A stretch of DNA of 11,364 nucleotides from Candidatus Magasanikiibacteriota bacterium (lineage in GTDB: Bacteria > Patescibacteriota > Patescibacteriia > Magasanikbacterales > UBA10003), in NCBI GenBank assembly GCA_003514455.1, contig DOQH01000026.1, forward strand, positions 716 through 12,079, read 5' to 3'. The notes under the pieces were generated by a model, which was not told the DNA's origin, ran no database searches, and saw only the letters and a program-made list of their open reading frames with translations. Made by a program: the position numbers and the translations under genes. This document shows, one piece after another, positions 10,672 through 11,364 of this stretch (position 1 is the stretch's first letter; the number at the start of each line of letters is the position of its first letter).

Positions 10672-11364
10672 TTAAATTGCCACAGTCGCTGTTTGATTAA
10701 TATTTTGATTAATTGTTTGTTGTATTGGAATTTCTTTTTTTTCTGCGGAATAACCGATTTCTTCATCGCATTTGGGACAGAAAAAATGCTCGCCTGCCAT
10801 ATATCCATGCGATGGACAAATACTGAAAGTCGGAGTCAGGGTGTAGTATGGCAGATGAAAATTATCAGCGATTTTTTTAACTAAATTTTTACACGCTGTG
10901 GCTGATGGTAATCGTTCACCAATAAATCCATGCAAAACAGTGCCGCCGGTATAGCAGGTTTGCAAATCATCTTGCAATTTCAAAGCCTCAAAAATATCAT
11001 CAGTATAGCCAACAGGCAAATGCGATGAATTGGTATAGTAAGGATCAGCGTGTTGAGTGCGATAGGCCTCTTCATTCGCGCAAATAATATCCGGGTATTT
11101 TTCTTTATCTTTTCTCGCAAAACGGTAGGAAGTGCCCTCAGCAGGAGTCGCTTCCAAATTAAACAGCATGTTGGTTTCTTCCTGATATTTGCCCATGCGC
11201 GCGCGCATAAAATGCAAAATCTCTTTAGCTAAAGCATGACCTTCCGGAGTGGTGATATCTTTATCAGCTCCAAGTAAATTCATCACAGCCTCATTCATTC
11301 CATTAATGCCAATAGTATTGAAATGATTTTTCCAATACTGGCCAAATCTTTCTTTAATTGGCGC
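10672..11364 (-). CDS. nrdD: Anaerobic (class III) ribonucleoside-triphosphate reductase NrdD, C-terminal part, lacking the glycyl-radical end
   Basis: 230 residues of the C-terminal half lie in the window; the frame is open to the right edge. Family blocks are clear: RFGQYWKNHFNTIGINGMNEAVMNLLG at the start (residues 6-32), YYTNSSHLPVGYTDD near 110-123, and the barrel segment CYTGGTVLHGFIGE around 137-150. The zinc site is read as C183, H186, C196 and C199 in CPSHGY and CPKCDEE. NrdD reduces NTPs to dNTPs, using formate or a thiol system and a glycyl radical. Here the chain ends about 26 residues past the zinc site in a low-complexity Gln/Asn-rich tail (IQQTINQNINQTATVAI), before the RxxGY radical motif that must normally follow. 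That motif is in the next gene. The catalytic cysteine loop lies outside the window. Confidence 0.95.
   Translation of the reverse strand, partial: APIKERFGQYWKNHFNTIGINGMNEAVMNLLGADKDITTPEGHALAKEILHFMRARMGKYQEETNMLFNLEATPAEGTSYRFARKDKEKYPDIICANEEAYRTQHADPYYTNSSHLPVGYTDDIFEALKLQDDLQTCYTGGTVLHGFIGERLPSATACKNLVKKIADNFHLPYYTLTPTFSICPSHGYMAGEHFFCPKCDEEIGYSAEKKEIPIQQTINQNINQTATVAI

Noticed and set aside
10469..10674. Programmed frameshift joining the two nrdD parts
   Set aside because: The frames differ, but the stop of the first lies 29 bases before the second start, no slippery run sits where the frames overlap usefully, and the second gene has a strong ribosome binding site. Separate translation is simpler.
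1..11364. CRISPR array, insertion sequence, prophage or integrase/attachment site
   Set aside because: I found no regularly spaced direct repeats, transposase or recombinase motifs, or terminal inverted repeats. The tRNA genes have no duplicated 3' ends nearby.

Overview
The window looks like chromosome of a streamlined, fermentative bacterium, most likely a member of the Candidate Phyla Radiation (Patescibacteria). This is inferred from the AT-rich DNA, tight gene packing, rare Shine-Dalgarno sites, compact versions of HrcA and MurF, an anaerobic (class III) ribonucleotide reductase, QueH, and a pilus motor gene beside wall-synthesis genes. TGA serves as an ordinary stop (for example after queH, nrdG and the 111-residue membrane protein), which argues against the Gracilibacteria/Absconditabacteria code. 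No phylogenetic marker is complete enough here to name a lineage.

Layout. Almost everything is on the minus strand, so it is described here from high to low coordinates. (1) 9701-11364: class III ribonucleotide reductase locus. The C-terminal part of NrdD enters from the right edge and stops just after its zinc-binding site. A separate 57-codon reading frame with its own strong ribosome binding site then encodes the glycyl-radical segment. A hairpin terminator and the activase gene nrdG follow. (2) 8940-9723: divergent promoters drive tRNA-Pro(CGG) plus a DedA membrane protein rightward and pilT leftward. dedA and nrdG overlap tail to tail by 23 bp. (3) 4753-8911: pilT, ftsI/PBP2, murF and tRNA-Glu(CTC), packed within a few bases of each other. 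(4) 3042-4678: a cardiolipin-synthase-like phospholipase D protein and queH. (5) 1317-3045: heat-shock operon hrcA-grpE-hsp20, with a consensus sigma-70 promoter and a perfect CIRCE operator. (6) 58-1294: a terminator-like hairpin, a second strong promoter, a NYN-domain putative nuclease and two small single-pass membrane proteins. (7) 1-32: the first ten codons of dnaK, leaving the window.

How the parts work together. HrcA binds CIRCE and represses its own operon, which supplies the DnaK exchange factor GrpE and the holdase Hsp20. dnaK lies downstream of a terminator and a separate promoter, so it may be partly uncoupled from CIRCE control. PBP2 and MurF make peptidoglycan. PilT retracts type IV pili. 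The phospholipase D and DedA proteins act in membrane lipid metabolism. NrdD, the small glycyl-radical protein and NrdG together would make deoxynucleotides without oxygen.

The most notable observation is the split class III reductase. Its radical-bearing C-terminus appears to be a free-standing small protein, comparable in concept to GrcA/YfiD, the spare-part protein of pyruvate formate-lyase. Here, however, the large subunit lacks that segment altogether.
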